Assembly: GCA_012656075.1 (NCBI GenBank)
Contig: JAAKBF010000324.1
Coordinates: 992,001-1,056,000 of the forward strand
Reading direction: 5' to 3'
DNA length: 64,000 nucleotides
Source: Phytophthora hibernalis
Taxonomy: Eukaryota > Oomycota > Peronosporomycetes > Peronosporales > Peronosporaceae
Shown: one piece after another, positions 42,842-54,900 of the stretch
Position numbering within the stretch: position 1 is the first letter of the stretch
Layout of the letters: the number at the start of each line of letters is the position of its first letter
Position numbers and translations under genes: made by a program
Notes under the pieces: generated by a model
What the model was told of the DNA's origin: nothing
The model's database searches: none
What the model saw: the letters and a program-made list of their open reading frames with translations, nothing else

Positions 42842-43007
42842 AGATGTAGCCAACGATATGCGGTCGTCGGTGTAGCCGAGGATCACCGACGACTGCATAT
42901 AGTTCGCACCATCTTGTTATCACCGACGACTGCATATAGTTGGCACCATCTTGTTAGTGATCGTCGGCTATCACCGACGACCTCATATCGTTGGCTACAT
43001 CTTGTTA
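42838..43007. repeat. Palindrome centre: three direct and one inverted 38-bp unit
   Basis: Units starting ATCACCGACGAC and ending ATCTTGTTA lie at 42882-42918, 42919-42956 and 42970-43007; a fourth is reversed at 42838-42875 and mirrors the last one. Confidence 0.8.
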
Positions 43008-43009
43008 GT

Positions 43010-43299
43010 CCCCGTTAGCTGGTTCGAGACCAGCCACTTCGTCCAATTCCTCGGTGAGGTTTCGTGCGAGCGACCTCTCACTGCGTCCTGCGGATACCAC
43101 AAAAGTTCGGTCATCGCTGCCGTATTTTCCAGGTTATCTTCTGCATTGGCATCAGAGTAGTACATCTGCTCGTCAAATTTCCTCGTTGGCCGGCCCCAAT
43201 CTTAGCGTCGCGAACGGCGAACGGCGCATAGAATCCTCGGTGCGCGTCCGACTTGACTTCATCGGCGTTTCTGGTCCCGCTGACTTCCTTCCTCCATTT
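43010..43299 (-). pseudogene. Truncated family X gag start, right palindrome arm
   Basis: The reverse complement of the left-arm gag start with several substitutions and small indels. Its ATG is at about 43299. It is the 5' end of a minus-strand unit whose LTR is 43401-44203. Confidence 0.7.
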
Positions 43300-43400
43300 C
43301 TATTCTTCTCTCTTTCTTCTCTTAAATGCTCGTTAGGTAACAGCAATATACAACCAAGATAAACAGAAGGTCACTCCCAATCCCGGGTCGCGGCACCAGT

Positions 43401-44203
43401 TGTCGTAGGATCACGCAGAAATTCCCACTACCAAATGGTATGAGTCCCACCAACAACACTCGCTTCCCTTGTCAGGTCAACGAGCGTTGGATCAAACCTG
43501 AAGACCAGGAACGATCCCTTACGCCGGGTTGGATGTGAACCTTCTGTACACCTAGGTTGTATTAGGCCACCGGCTGTCAAGCCTAATAGGGTTTGCCGAG
43601 GTAAAACCTCGGCGGGTAGTAAATATGTATGGAACACTCGGTTCCACTATAATATATGGTGAGCGATGCTTCTCGTCGCTCCCAACACTCGGCCACTCTA
43701 ATCTCTTGGACTGATCAGCAACAAACCCTCGGTTCAATGTACCTTGGGCTCGCTGACCAGCATCCCACAAGCCGAGCGCATCCAGACCTAAGATAAGCGA
43801 GCTAGACTTACCGAAGATGGTCTTAACCCTTGGTGATTTGGGGGAAGACTGCTGATTTATTTCTGTTGATCTATGGCTCTGAGAGCCTCTGTAGTCAATT
43901 CTATAGCTAGTCCTATACGTAAATACAAATATCCAGTGTGAACAGATCCCAGTATGTGATCCCGTGCCCGGCTCTATAAGACCGAGGGTACGAAACTGAA
44001 ATGGGTACAAACGAGGGTTCGTACCCTCGGCCGGGATTTTATTATACCTGGCCGAGTCCTCGGTCACTATCACTCCTATGCCACTACCGCGCGGGGAATG
44101 AGATAAGCCAATCGGGTGGCGTTATCGCCTTTCACCGAAACGCACAACGTCGGTAATCGGGTGACCGAGTTGTGACCTATTGGCCCCAAAACCCAACACC
44201 ACA
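43401..44203 (-). repeat. Family X LTR, reversed, with divergent U3 end
   Basis: 803 bp, from TGTCGTAGG at the left to CAACACCACA at the right. Most of it matches the other family X LTRs, but about 44050-44180 (the start of U3 when read on the minus strand) is different sequence, and the palindrome before the TATA-like box is altered. It belongs to another subfamily. Confidence 0.8.
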
Positions 44204-44458
44204 TAGGCATAACGTGTTGAATACTCCTTTCTGCCGCACCTTTCCCACTCGTGCCTTGGTCTTCGAATTATTTTGTGATCTTTTATATGAGACGACCCTT
44301 CATCGTTCCATCTTCGGCCAACGGGCCTGCCCTACAGACTTCCCAATCGTCACTTCTCAATCTGGCCTCTCCCCGACAAGCGTCCCTCCGCTCCTCCCGT
44401 CGGCGGCCTCCCCACCGACTTCGACTGCGTTTTCCCGACGCTCTCTGATGTGGTCCTG

Positions 44459-45078
44459 TCACGACGTGGAGTTCCCCTCCGTTCCTCCTGTCGACGGCCA
44501 CCCCGTCGCATCGGGTTCTGCTGCGCCGGCTTCCGTCGCGCCCGCGTTTTCATGCGATTGCATGACGCCGAACCGGTTCCGACCCGTTCGATGCCGCAGG
44601 AAATCGTACAGCAGTCCTCGACAGTTGAGATCCTGTTCGTCGACCGAAGACGCGTCTGGGTACCTCTTCCAATTCACCTCGAACTCGCTTCGTGTCCGCC
44701 CATACCGCGTGGCGCGTCCGTCGCGCAAGTCAATATCTGCTCCACCTCATATACGTCTTCCCCAAGGTCGCGTATCTCCCAGCTGTCTCCCGGTAGAAAC
44801 TCTTCGTCGAAGTCGAAACGCGCGCCGACCGGTACGTCCAGCGACAACGCGTGCTGCGACGGAGATTGACGGACGGATTTCAGCTTGGAGATGTGCACGT
44901 TCGGGTACAGCTGGTATGGTGTACCCCTGATCTCAAGACGTGCGGCGTATGTATCTACGAGTTCGACTACGCGGAACGGGCCATGCCACATGTGGGCGAG
45001 CTTGCGCGCGTATCCTGGTTTAACCCGATCTAGGTACAACCCCACTTGTGAACCGGCCTCGATCGGATGTTCCGTCAA
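44459..45078 (-). pseudogene. Integrase C-terminus and chromodomain-like tail
   Basis: GSQVGLYLDRVKPGYARKL, WHGPFRVVELVD and LYPNVHISKLK are the integrase C-terminal (GPY/F-type) block. RFDFDEEFLPGDSWE, EVEQILTC and, in the next frame, FEVNWKRYPDASSVDEQDLNC and LLYDFLRH are the chromodomain-like tail. One frameshift lies near 44700. Confidence 0.75.
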
Positions 45079-45099
45079 GACTTCGTTTTGGAGACGGGC

Positions 45100-46150
45100 T
45101 CAGGTGTCGACCGCGTCGCAGATCGGTTCTAACGCTTGTGCTTGAGCTCCCTTGTAGTGTCGTTGGATCCGCATCCTCCAACGTTTGGCATCTGTGTCGC
45201 GACGTGACGTGTTGATCACCGCGAGTGATGCTTCCAACGTAGACAGGGGAACCCACCCGTGCACGAGGAAAAACGGAGTTTCGTTCCTCGTGCGATCATG
45301 GGACGTGTTCAGCGTATTCATCCCAATCTCGCTGGTCCATGTCTGCGATATACATCTTGATCACTCTTGTGATTGTTTGCACCATGCGTTCCGCAGCGAT
45401 GTTGGCCTGCGGTCGGTAGGCCAGAGTCGCCCGCTGTTTCTGGCCCATCAGTTTATTGAACGCTTTGAAACAGTCGGACATGAAGCCCGGTTCCCGGTCG
45501 TACCGGATTGCTTCGCTTGCTCCGAACATTCGGAAGACATATTCCTCGTACGCCTCCGCGACGGTCGGCGCCATTCTGGAGTCCAATAACGAAACCCGAG
45601 AAAAAGTCGACCCACACGAGGAACTCCGTGTTACCCTTATACGACGCGGGAAGTGATGGGATGTGATCCATGGCGATAACCTCAAACGGATATGTTGCCA
45701 CGATGTTGCCCGGGGACTCCCCTTGGATAGTCAGTCTCTTTTTCCCGTTTCGCAGTCGGTGCATTCGCCGACGTAACGTTGCACGCTCCGGTATATTCCC
45801 GGTCAATGGAAATTGCGTCTTAACCGTTGATAGGTCTGGCCGATTCCTTGGTGGGCCTCTTCCAGGCTCGTGTGATAGTGTCTCCGGGACGACCAGCTTC
45901 ATAATCGTATCGCGTTCTTCTGCCTGCCCATCACCTCTCGTATGGTAGTAGAGCAGGCTTCCTTCACCTTCTTCATACTGGTGTGCAATTTTACTGCAGT
46001 TTTTCGCTTCCAGTCGTGAGACTTCTCTTAGATTGCCGCTTAGATACTTCTTGAGGTTCGCGATCCAGAGTTCCTCGTCTTGGGCGATCCTGATTCGATC
46101 TAATCGCAACCGCTGCATCACCAGTTCCTGTCAGACTTCCGGGGTTCGGC
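45100..46150 (-). pseudogene. Integrase core, second gypsy family
   Basis: The upstream part (RIAQDEELWIANLKKYLSG...) is the linker before the zinc domain. The catalytic residues are D in EVIAMDHIPSLP, D in IRYDREPGF and, 35 residues later, E in NIAAERMVQT. The frame changes near 45590 and 45300. The tail at 45100-45321 (RTRNETPFFLVHGW) is the usual end of the core. Confidence 0.75.
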
Positions 46151-46280
46151 CAGGGGTTGGCGCGGCTCGAGCCGCTGCTGACCTCGTGGTCATCTGCAAT
46201 ACAGGAGCCGTCCTGAGTCCCATATCGACACAGTCTCCCTAGGTCGGGCGTCTCAGGTTCTCGATCGGGGGCTATAGGGC

Positions 46281-48309
46281 CTAAGTCGGGGTTACCAGGT
46301 CGCGTTCGCTGGGTCGGATGACCTCCGTCAAGCGATTTAGAGTATTCAAGTCCTGCAATTCCTCGGGCGACAGAGCTCTGATGCCAGCTTGACGCTGGAG
46401 AGCCTGTCCTGTCAGAATATCGGCACTGGCATTCCAATCCCGTCGTACATGGTACAGGTCGTGTTTTGACCATTTCTGCAGCACGTCCCGGGCCCGTTGT
46501 CTCAACAGCCTCAAACCTGGCGATTTACAGTCCATATCGTCCCTCATCTGTCGGATGACTAGGTTCGAGTCGCCGTAGACGATCAGCCGGGCGACTTATA
46601 CCCCAGTAACATACCGCGATATTCCGCTTCATTGACAGTGAGATATGTGGCGTAGCCTGATGGCGCGTGTACGATTTCCCATTCGGGTAGTTTCCAAACG
46701 ACTGCGCTGAACGAGCAGCCTTTTCGCTTGGCCTTTGCCGAGCCATCAAAACTCATAACGTGTACTTCTCCCCGGCTGTTATGGTCGGTGTCGGGATGTC
46801 TGTGGTCCTCGACGGGCGTTTCCGTGGAGTGATGTCTTCCAACGCCGCGTCGACGAATGTCCGTGGCTTGATGCTCGCGACTAGAGTGCCTAGGATCTCC
46901 TCCTCTCCTTTCGAAGATCGGCAGATGTCCAGTTTCCATGCCGACAAGATCGCGGCCCACTGCGACAAACGTCTCTGTAGTCCCGTGGATCGGAACAACC
47001 AAGCCATCGTCGTGTGTCGGGTTAAGACGCTGACCGTCTTCCCGTCTAATATCGTGAAACAGGACTCAGGACGCGCAGTAGTGCCAATATATCCTTCTCG
47101 ACGATGTCGTAGTTCAAGTTCAACTCATTTGGTTTCAGCGTGCGACTAGTGAACTTCACCGGCATGCAAACACCGTCGTGGTTTCTGTGTCAGGACGGCC
47201 GAGACCACCCATTCACTAGCATACACGATCACGATCGGGTCTCGCGCCTCGTCGAAAAGCTTCAACACCGGGGTCTGTGTCAACTTCGTCATGAGAGTAT
47301 CAAACGCGTTGAGTGCATACGTCCACTTTGGCTGGGAGCGCACCTCTGGCTTGTATGTATACTCGTCGAAGTACGATTCAGAGAGAGAGTAGAGCGTGGT
47401 CACGTAGATCGCGAAATCTGCGATGAACCTGTGGTAATAGTTGAGGCTGCCCAAGAAAGATTGGAGTCCATTGGACGTGCGCGGGAACGTCAGTGCTGTC
47501 AGCGACTCCCAATTCTTCGGCTTCGCCTCCAGACCATATTCCGACACACTGTGACCCAATACACGACCTTCGACATGCCCCGCACTCTCTTCTCTACGCT
47601 GATGGATAGGTGCTATTTCTCGCAGGCGTCAAGCAAACGTTCCACTTTCGCGCATAGATCGCCCCACGACGAACCGCCGATCCGGATATCATCAATGTAC
47701 GAATGTCGCCACAACACGGACGGGGTGCCCGGGGCCGCCGGTCTTCCTCCGTCAGAAACGTCTTGAGTCTCGCGGTCCGGTGCGACGCTCCAAAAACAGA
47801 AGAGCGCGCTATCGATCAGTCGCATATATATTTGCGGTGCGTTGCACAATCCAACCGGCATCCGCGTCCACTCGAACAGCCCGAACAGGGTGATTAAAGC
47901 CGATACAAGCCGGGCTCGATCTGTCATGGGGATGGTCCAGGATCCGCTCGCCATATCGAGTGACCAGTACCAAAGGTACTTGTCCAAACCTTCGAGCATG
48001 TCGTTGATGGATGACATGGGATATACCATCAACTGCGTCAACCCATGCACCAAGCGATAGTCGATGCAGAGTCGAACGTCGACTCCTTTCTACTTCACGA
48101 TCACGACGATCGGCGATGCCCATGGGGATTTCGAGGGTCCAATCCGGTTCGCGCTGAGAAGCCCCTTGAGTAGAGCCGAGACTGTCTCTCTGAACTTGGG
48201 TGGTAGCTTGCGCACGCGTTGCGCCAAGGGCTTCGCGTCGCCTACATCGATATTGCAGACAACTCCGATGGCCGCGGTTGTCAAAGCGTTGCCCTCTCCG
48301 ATCAGCCAT
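46281..48309 (-). pseudogene. Reverse transcriptase and RNase H, second gypsy family
   Basis: The RT start AIGVVCNIDVGDAKPLAQRVRKLPP is at 48090-48284. The blocks LDKYLWYWSLDMASGSWTIPM, FEWTRMPVGLCNAPQIY and the YIDD active site are at 47613-48053, and SFLGSLNYYHRFIADFA is at 47146-47559. RNase H has MSFDGSAKAK, TVNEAEYRG and a GDSN block, at 46525-47002, and ends in HVRRDWNASADIL. Several frameshifts are present. Confidence 0.75.
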
Positions 48310-48881
48310 TTCCGTCGCTTCCAGATGATTTGACGTAGCCGTTCTTCTCCCTCGCCGCGATATCCGGCGTCACTCCTGTAGGTCGTCCGACCTTGCGGTC
48401 TTCGATCTTCACTTCTTCGGACAAGGCGATTTCTGGGAGGACAGCCATCTCCGCTTGCAATTCTTCGGCGAAGAGCTCCGAACCTTGGTGGAAGATTACG
48501 GCGTCCTCAGCCTCAACATCGCCCGTTTTATTCTCACCACCTGATTTATGTGGTCTGGCTCTCCCGCCTTTCCTGGTAGTATCTCAAGATCGCCATTGCA
48601 CACTTCTTCGTTCGAGGTTCCGACCGTGGTCGTCCCCGTTCCAGTTCGGGTGGCTGCTTGGTGTCCTCTCCCTGTTCCGGAGTGATGAACGGCACCATCA
48701 CCTTGGGTGGCCGGTTCTGTTCTCTCATCTGGCTTGGTGGAGTGTCTTCACCTCGATGCAGGATTCGCTTGGGAGTCTCGTAGGTCGGGTGTTCCACCAA
48801 ATGCCTACCGGATCTGTGGCTGCCTTCGTCGGCCCAGTGGTCGTCCGCGTCGCAGGTGGCGCCGTACGCGAGGTTCTGTCA
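48310..48881 (-). pseudogene. Protease to RT linker, second gypsy family
   Basis: A poorly readable stretch between protease and RT on the minus strand. An 84-codon frame at 48546-48800 (MVEHPTYETPKRILHRGEDTP) is the only open piece; no domain is expected here. Confidence 0.4.
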
Positions 48882-49711
48882 CTACTTGTACCGTCGCGAG
48901 TTTGCCTGGACGAATCCGAATTCCCGCGGCAGAGCGTCGTCGGCCGTCCACCAGGCTAGAGTCACGATTGAGTCAATCGAGACCGTCTTGTCGGCGAAAT
49001 TGGTTATCCGCAAGTACGTGCGTCGTCCGATCTTGCCCTTAATGACGGAGGTTACCCACCCGTCTCCTCTGGTGACCCAGAGCTTCGGAGTGCTCTTATC
49101 CGGTCGGAGGGGACATCGTGCGATCTTCCTGTGTCGATCCTCACGGAGTCCCCGTTTTTCAACGTGACTGGGTGCATCTTCGCGCCATAAAATGGTCTTC
49201 TCCCGATCATCTGGATCCTTACTTCGTCGGGTAGGCGTGCTGTGCCGTCCGCAGTGTCGATGCGGACTCCTGCTGGCACCAATAAGTTCATTCCCAAGAT
49301 CACGTCTTGACCGACAAGCTCTCCGACCCAGATATTCAAGAAGTACACCAGGTTCCCGCCTAAGGTCTCTTTGATCCGCGTCTTTCCCACCGTATATTAC
49401 GTCTCGTCCCGGATCCCGACGCAATTCTGCGTCACGCCCGTGTCGATCTGGCAGCCTACCTCACGAGCAAAGGTGGTGTCTATGATGGACACCTCGGCAC
49501 CAGTATCGAGCAACAGAGTTGCACGGCGGTTATTTAGCTTTCCATTAATCTTGGCCTGTCGGTACCACTTGTCCGGCGCGCAATATTTCCAGTATCCGCG
49601 CCGTTCTCCTTGCTGCAAGTCAATCACGTCCAACGGAGATAGTTGTCCGGGCGTCGAATATTTAACACCCGGGAGCACGTCCATACGAGGTGGGTTCCCG
49701 GTGGAGCTCAC
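48882..49711 (-). pseudogene. Aspartic protease, second gypsy family
   Basis: The active site is ATLLLDTGAEVSIIDTTFAREVG (49397-49711, shown here in part) and the second block is GQDVILGMNLLVPAGVRIDTADG (49052-49390). Both are typical retropepsin blocks. A frameshift near 49390 separates them, and 48882-49100 continues toward the linker. Confidence 0.7.
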
Positions 49712-49836
49712 ATGTATTATCGACCGGGGTAGTCAGGTTTTCCTTGATTCCCTCGGGTGACCTCTGGGCCACATATGCATAGACGGAAACGGACCGCTCG
49801 TCTCGTACTGGCTTCCCAATCAGCGAGCGATCAAGT

Positions 49837-51840
49837 TTAACATCTTTTTGGTCTGCGGCGGCAGCATCCCGGCGTGTTTCTGCGGACTGTACCACGACGA
49901 AGCTGGTTCAAGAACTCTTCCAGAGGGAATTTCCCGGCTTCATGGACTTCTCTGCAAGCTTTACAAGTCCGTAGGCAGCGGACGGATGGTGACCTCCACA
50001 TTTCTGGCTGGTCAGCAACACCCAACCGTCTTCCTCCGTATGATGGCGTGAACCGCATTGACTGCATTTCGGACGGTCCTGTCTTGGGTCGTCTACGCCG
50101 GGGTTGCGACGCGTCCCGAGTCATATTCATCAGTCGCAGCCTGAATCGTGTGGACCGCATGAGCCGGTGGTGGCGGCGGGTGTGCTTTCTGACGAAACTT
50201 GTTGGATTCAAAGAGAGTCTTCTTTTGACGAGCGAGTCCGCGCTGTCGGGCGCCTAGTTTCTTCTCCAGCGTCTCGACATCGGGGATCGCCATCAAGGTG
50301 AGACGAGAGGCAAGTTCTTATTCTTGCGTGTCGACCGTATTGACGAAGAGATTGACGTGTTCCCTCTTTTCCTCCACCGAACCCTCGTCGTCGTGGACGT
50401 TAGCTCGCATGCCAGCTACATTTAGCCGATACAGATATTCGAGTGGCGTTTCATCGGAGTGTTTGGCAGCATGGTAGTATCTGCTCGCCATCGACACTCC
50501 TTTTCCGCAATACGGAATGCGAAACTGCTCCGTCCGGTCTGTCCATGACTTCTTGACTTTGCGACTCACTGCAAGTACCACTGGCGCGCTGGACCTGACA
50601 TCAGATCTCCGAATAAGGCACACACTTCGTCGCCTGTCATTCCATCCCGTCGAGACGCGGGCTTGACCCGATTTAGCCAGGCGCGGGCTTTCTCCTCGCT
50701 GGCGTCGCGTCCGTGGAATTCCTTCAGTTCCGAGAACGCGGATAGACGCACGCGCGTCACTTTTCCTCTGTCAACACCGGCCGTGGCCGAAGAGATCGCC
50801 GCGGCATTCCCTGTCGCACCATTATCTAGGTCGAACAAGTCGTTCGGGGCTTCGTCCCGGCCACGTGGAGTCTCTTTGGCGTGAGTTGACCCGCGCGATC
50901 TCACCGATGCCATAGCCACGCCGACGTCCGCTTCAGGGGTCACCGTCGCAGGCTTCGGTGTAGTCGTCCCCAGCGGGGCGGCCACCGTAGCGACTTGTAC
51001 CGGGGAGTGGAGGTGCGCATCATCATCGATCGCATCAGACGGACTAACGCGTCATCGAGCGCCTTGGGAATCGTGCCTTCGCTCGCGGTCAGGGTCTCCT
51101 GTTGTGGCGGTGCTAATGCCTCTGTGGAGGCGGTCACCCTCTCCGGGAAGGGGTAGTGCACTGGCTTTACCCATGGTGGTTGACCTGATGGCATCTGCAT
51201 CCGTTTAGGCGACTCGACACTACTGTCGGAGTTGCGGCGGTACGGAGGCGGGTGGACGCGGCTGCGTCGAGGTCGAGCTGTCCTTGCGTGGACTCTGCGA
51301 CGGAGCTTTCACCATCCCGACCAGCACCGCGAGGGGTCGATGAGTACGTGAATCGTGTCCTTCCAGGACAACATGTCCGAGTCGTACACCTTCTCCACCT
51401 CGAACGCTCTCAACACGAAGCCCGAACCACGCAGCATCTTGAAAAGCGCTGACACCGCGAGGCGTACGCTCGTGCGATCCTCCAAGACTGGATTGGGCTG
51501 GGCCCTCGGAGCTGTCTGAACAGCTCGACGCGAGGCTAGCTCGTTGGTCGTATACTCGTCCTGCGTCCTTGCTAGCCGGATTTAGCGGGATGCCGTCCAC
51601 CGAGTCTGGCGCGCGTAACTTCTTCGTCGTCGGCTACTTGTTCTTGCGCCTGTGCTTGGCGGACGGAGTTTGTTCGTCTTTGTCTTTACAGACTTCGGAC
51701 TCTTGGTGGCTTCCGGGATAGCCACATCGGGAACGACAAACTGTTCTTCGAACGCCTCCTCTTGACCTCTGGCACCATGGCCTGTCGTGAAGGTTCCCTC
51801 GGATCTCTACAACGCGTCAGGTCTCTCTTCGAGCTTACTT
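49837..51840 (-). pseudogene. Gag, second gypsy family
   Basis: Pieces in several frames: an N-terminal region with VVPDVAIPEATKSPKSVKTK (about 51650-51760), FVLRAFEVEKVYDSDMLSWK (about 51330-51430), a capsid part with FHGRDASEEKARAWLNRVKP (50566-50985), SRYYHAAKHSDETPLEYLYRL (50318-50623) and a zinc-knuckle remnant CKACREVHEAGKF (about 49940). It is too broken to give a start with confidence. Confidence 0.6.
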
Positions 51841-51944
51841 GCCGTCGACGATCTTTTGATCGACGGCGATTCCTGTACAGACCATATGCCTGTTAGGGGC
51901 ATCCACTGCTGTGACCGCACAGGGTCTTCAGCAGGCTGATACTT
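51841..51944. other. Junction of two minus-strand elements with a hairpin
   Basis: The gag end of the second family and the aORF end of the third meet here without any recognisable LTR. A stem of GCCGTCGACGATC against GATCGACGGC with a TTTT loop lies at about 51842-51868. Confidence 0.4.
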
Positions 51945-54900
51945 CGGCTCGGTCGGGATCGCTGGTACTTCAGCTACCCTAGCTGAGCCAGGGGGTGACT
52001 CGGCGAATATAGCGGCAGGCGATTTCGCTTGCCGCGCTGGGATTCGTCGAGCTATCGCTCAGCCAGGAGAAGAGCAGAGACAGCGTGATGTGTCCCTCGC
52101 TCAGCTGGTCTCGTTTCTGCTGACCAGCTCCTCCACCCGCCAACACCTCAACTCGTCAGACCATCCTCGTGACAACATCGCCAGCTTCTATCTTGGCTGC
52201 GTTGAAACACGATGTTGTACCTCTTCCGGATGTGTCTGCCGAGGTCGCCAATCTTCGGACCAAGCTCGCCAAGTCTGAGCGAGTGGTTTCGGCTCGTTAC
52301 AAGAGAATGGAGTCGGGGTCACTGAGTCGGCCTCCTTGCGCCACAAGCTGGGTACCGTCACAAAAGAGTTGGAAGCTTATCGCTCGGGATTTTTGCGCAC
52401 GACTGAGCTAACGGAGGCGTTCAACAAGACGATCGCTCAGCTCACGGCGGAATCCCGGACCATTATCGCTCAGCAAAGCGCCGGACCCGTGCTTCTGAGG
52501 TGACTATCCGGAAACTCCAGGCCGAGCTCGAGAATCGAGACCGGACTTGTGCAAGTCTTGGTCAGCAGATTATCGAGATCAAGGCGAAGCACACCGCACT
52601 TCACGGAGTGGTGACTATGTATTATCGCCAACTCCAGGAAACCACGGTCCTGGTTTGCTCAGGTGGTGCCCACGCTCTCCGAGAAGCTCGTCGAACTATC
52701 GATTCGCTGCAGGGTACTGTTCTGCAGCAGAAGCGTATTATCGCTCACCGCGGTCGCTATAGACGACCCGCACTTGGCCGTCGCTGCTCTGGGTGGTGTG
52801 GATGTTCCGGGCTGGATCCCAGGGACCTTCCAATTAATGCCCGCCTCTGCCGTCTCCTCACTGAGCGCTTCCCGAATAGTTGGAGCTACGTTCTTCGCGC
52901 CGCCCCTACGAAGTTACCCTCTCTCTCAGCTCAGCGAGCTCGTCCAGCGGATATCTTCGAGCTCAGCTATTTTTACGGCTTCGGCAAGCTCGGCTAATGT
53001 TTCCCGGCGAGTGCAGCGTTGGTGGTTTCTCCGTCCTTTTCTCCGGTATCATCTGAACTTCGCCAAGCACTTCGCGCCCCACATGGTCCAAGTCAGCTTC
53101 GCGTCACCGGAGACATCAGTCGGTTTTTCAGCTAAGGAGCGCACCACTCAAGACGGCCCCCGGCGGAGTTGGTCTAAAAGTGTTTCTCGCGGCGTGTTTG
53201 AACGTCCCGAGCCTGGTGAGGAGTTCCGACGCATCGACGACTGGCTCCGGGCGGAAGTGGTTGCCGAGCATGCGTCTTCGCTGCATATTCCAGGGCGTCG
53301 TCATCTCCGGTCTCCGGCGACTGGTCTTAGCCACGCCGATTCTAGCGGTTATTACCCCCCAGCGACACTCGCTGAGTCCTCTTCACGACGAGATTCCGGT
53401 CGAAGTCGATGGACCCGAAGTTCATGTCGGCGGGTCACTCGATCTTGGGGCAGGCTCGTCAAGTTCCGTTGATCCAGACTTGGTGAGTTCGTCCGAGTTT
53501 GTCTCTGTGCACGGGCTCTTCGCTCGACATATAAGTTCTTCGACGAGTCCTGCATCGGGGTCTGTGGCATCCACTGACTCGTCGATTGAGTCGGCTCCGG
53601 CAGTGGTCTCGTCGTGTTCGTCTACTTCCGTGGTGAGTCCTTCGTTGAGTTCCGTCGTCTCCGTTCCGGCCTCGACTAGCCCTACGGTGCCTCCTCGACT
53701 TGGCTCTCCTCGACGTCGCCCATCCCGAGCAGCAGAAAAGAATGCTGTACGCATCAATCAGGCTGTGCTCGCCGAGTTAGGCGTCCCTGACGAAGATGCT
53801 TTGGACGATTCACCTGCGCCAGCTTCGCCGAAGGTGGCCGGAGTCGTCCCATCTGGTGACATTGATCTTGGGCTCCTGCCGAGTCAAACGAGCTATTCGC
53901 TGTCCCCTTCTCAGCCTTCACCGGTTGGTTCTCTTGTGAGCTCGTCGAGCGGACTGTCTCATCGAAATTTCCTCATGGACATCGAGGCTGAAGACAGTCG
54001 TTCTTCTTCGGCTAGCCCCGTGATCTTGTCAGACCGAGCGCCACCACGTGGCAAGCTACAGAGCTATGTCGACCCTCGTCAAAAAGCTCCGCGTTCCGTC
54101 AAGCGAGGGAGTGCGCCAGCTCCTCAATCGAAGGGCTCGTCAAAGAAGCGAGCTGCCCTCAAGTCTTCTCGCCAGGCTGCCAAGAAAGCCAAGAACTCAT
54201 CGATCGTTGATGATTCTGGCCCTAAGTCGTCGAGCCAGATTGTCCCGGCCTCTCAGGCAGCCAAGCCTAAGAATTCGGCACCGAAGACGGCACGGGCAAC
54301 TGCTCCTGTCGCCAAGTCGTCTGCGAAAGGCAAGGCGCCGGCTTCCAACAAGCGTTCGACAGGTTCACACTCGTCGAAATCATCCAAGAAACCCCAAGCG
54401 TTCCTTCACCGAGCCAGCCTTCGACGACCCCTGGCGCGGTGGAATTGCCGACACCGTTGAAGCTGCCAATCGCGACGCTGCGTGCTCGTGCGGCACTGGG
54501 GGTTGTGCGTGACAGTTCGGGAGACTCTCGCGATGCGTCAGACTCGTAGCGTGGAGTTCTTGCATTATTGGTCCGCTCGTTGCTGGGCGAAAATGTTGTC
54601 ATATCGTGTCCGGTCAAGATTCAAGATGTCGGAGGCAAGTCTAGTGTGGCGCCGACACCGACTACACTCGATATGCTTTGGAAGTGGATGGATGTGTTCA
54701 ATCCGACTCATCCACGCCAACAAGTCCTCGCCAAGTAAGCCGAAGACTCCAATTTTCGTCTCGGCGAGCGAGATCGACGCGGCCCGTCAGCGTCTGCATA
54801 CCAGAAGAAGTCGTCTAAATCGACGACTCCTTTGATGGTCGTTTGCGACGCTTGGGCTCGTTGTTTTAGCGACAGCCGGGAATTCGACGGATCGCAACTT

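Larger units (their letters stand above)
41622..44203. repeat. 2.6-kb head-to-head palindrome of LTR and gag starts
   Basis: The left arm (41622-42875) is LTR, PBS and the first part of gag on the plus strand. The right arm (42970-44203) is the same order reversed: gag start, PBS (43382-43398) and LTR (43401-44203). The arms are nearly identical over gag, PBS and most of the LTR, but differ in the outermost 150 bp of the LTR. Confidence 0.85.
44459..51840 (-). mobile_element. Second gypsy family, internal region, minus strand
   Basis: From right to left: gag, protease, RT, RNase H, integrase and chromodomain-like tail, all on the minus strand and in normal order. No LTR was found at either side. 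The left end abuts the reversed family X LTR after a 255-bp stretch, and the right end is followed by the aORF of a third element. It is a truncated, much frameshifted copy. Confidence 0.75.

Noticed and set aside
42838..43007. CRISPR-like array
   Set aside because: The units are nearly contiguous, have no unique spacers of even length, one is inverted, and the host is eukaryotic.
44172..44930. 252-codon plus-strand open frame that could be a gene
   Set aside because: It mirrors the integrase tail and flank on the minus strand and shows no domain. It also lacks the blocks of the antisense ORFs.
52663..53472. 269-codon plus-strand frame as a separate gene
   Set aside because: It overlaps the aORF pieces on the same strand in another frame, and has no aORF block or known domain.
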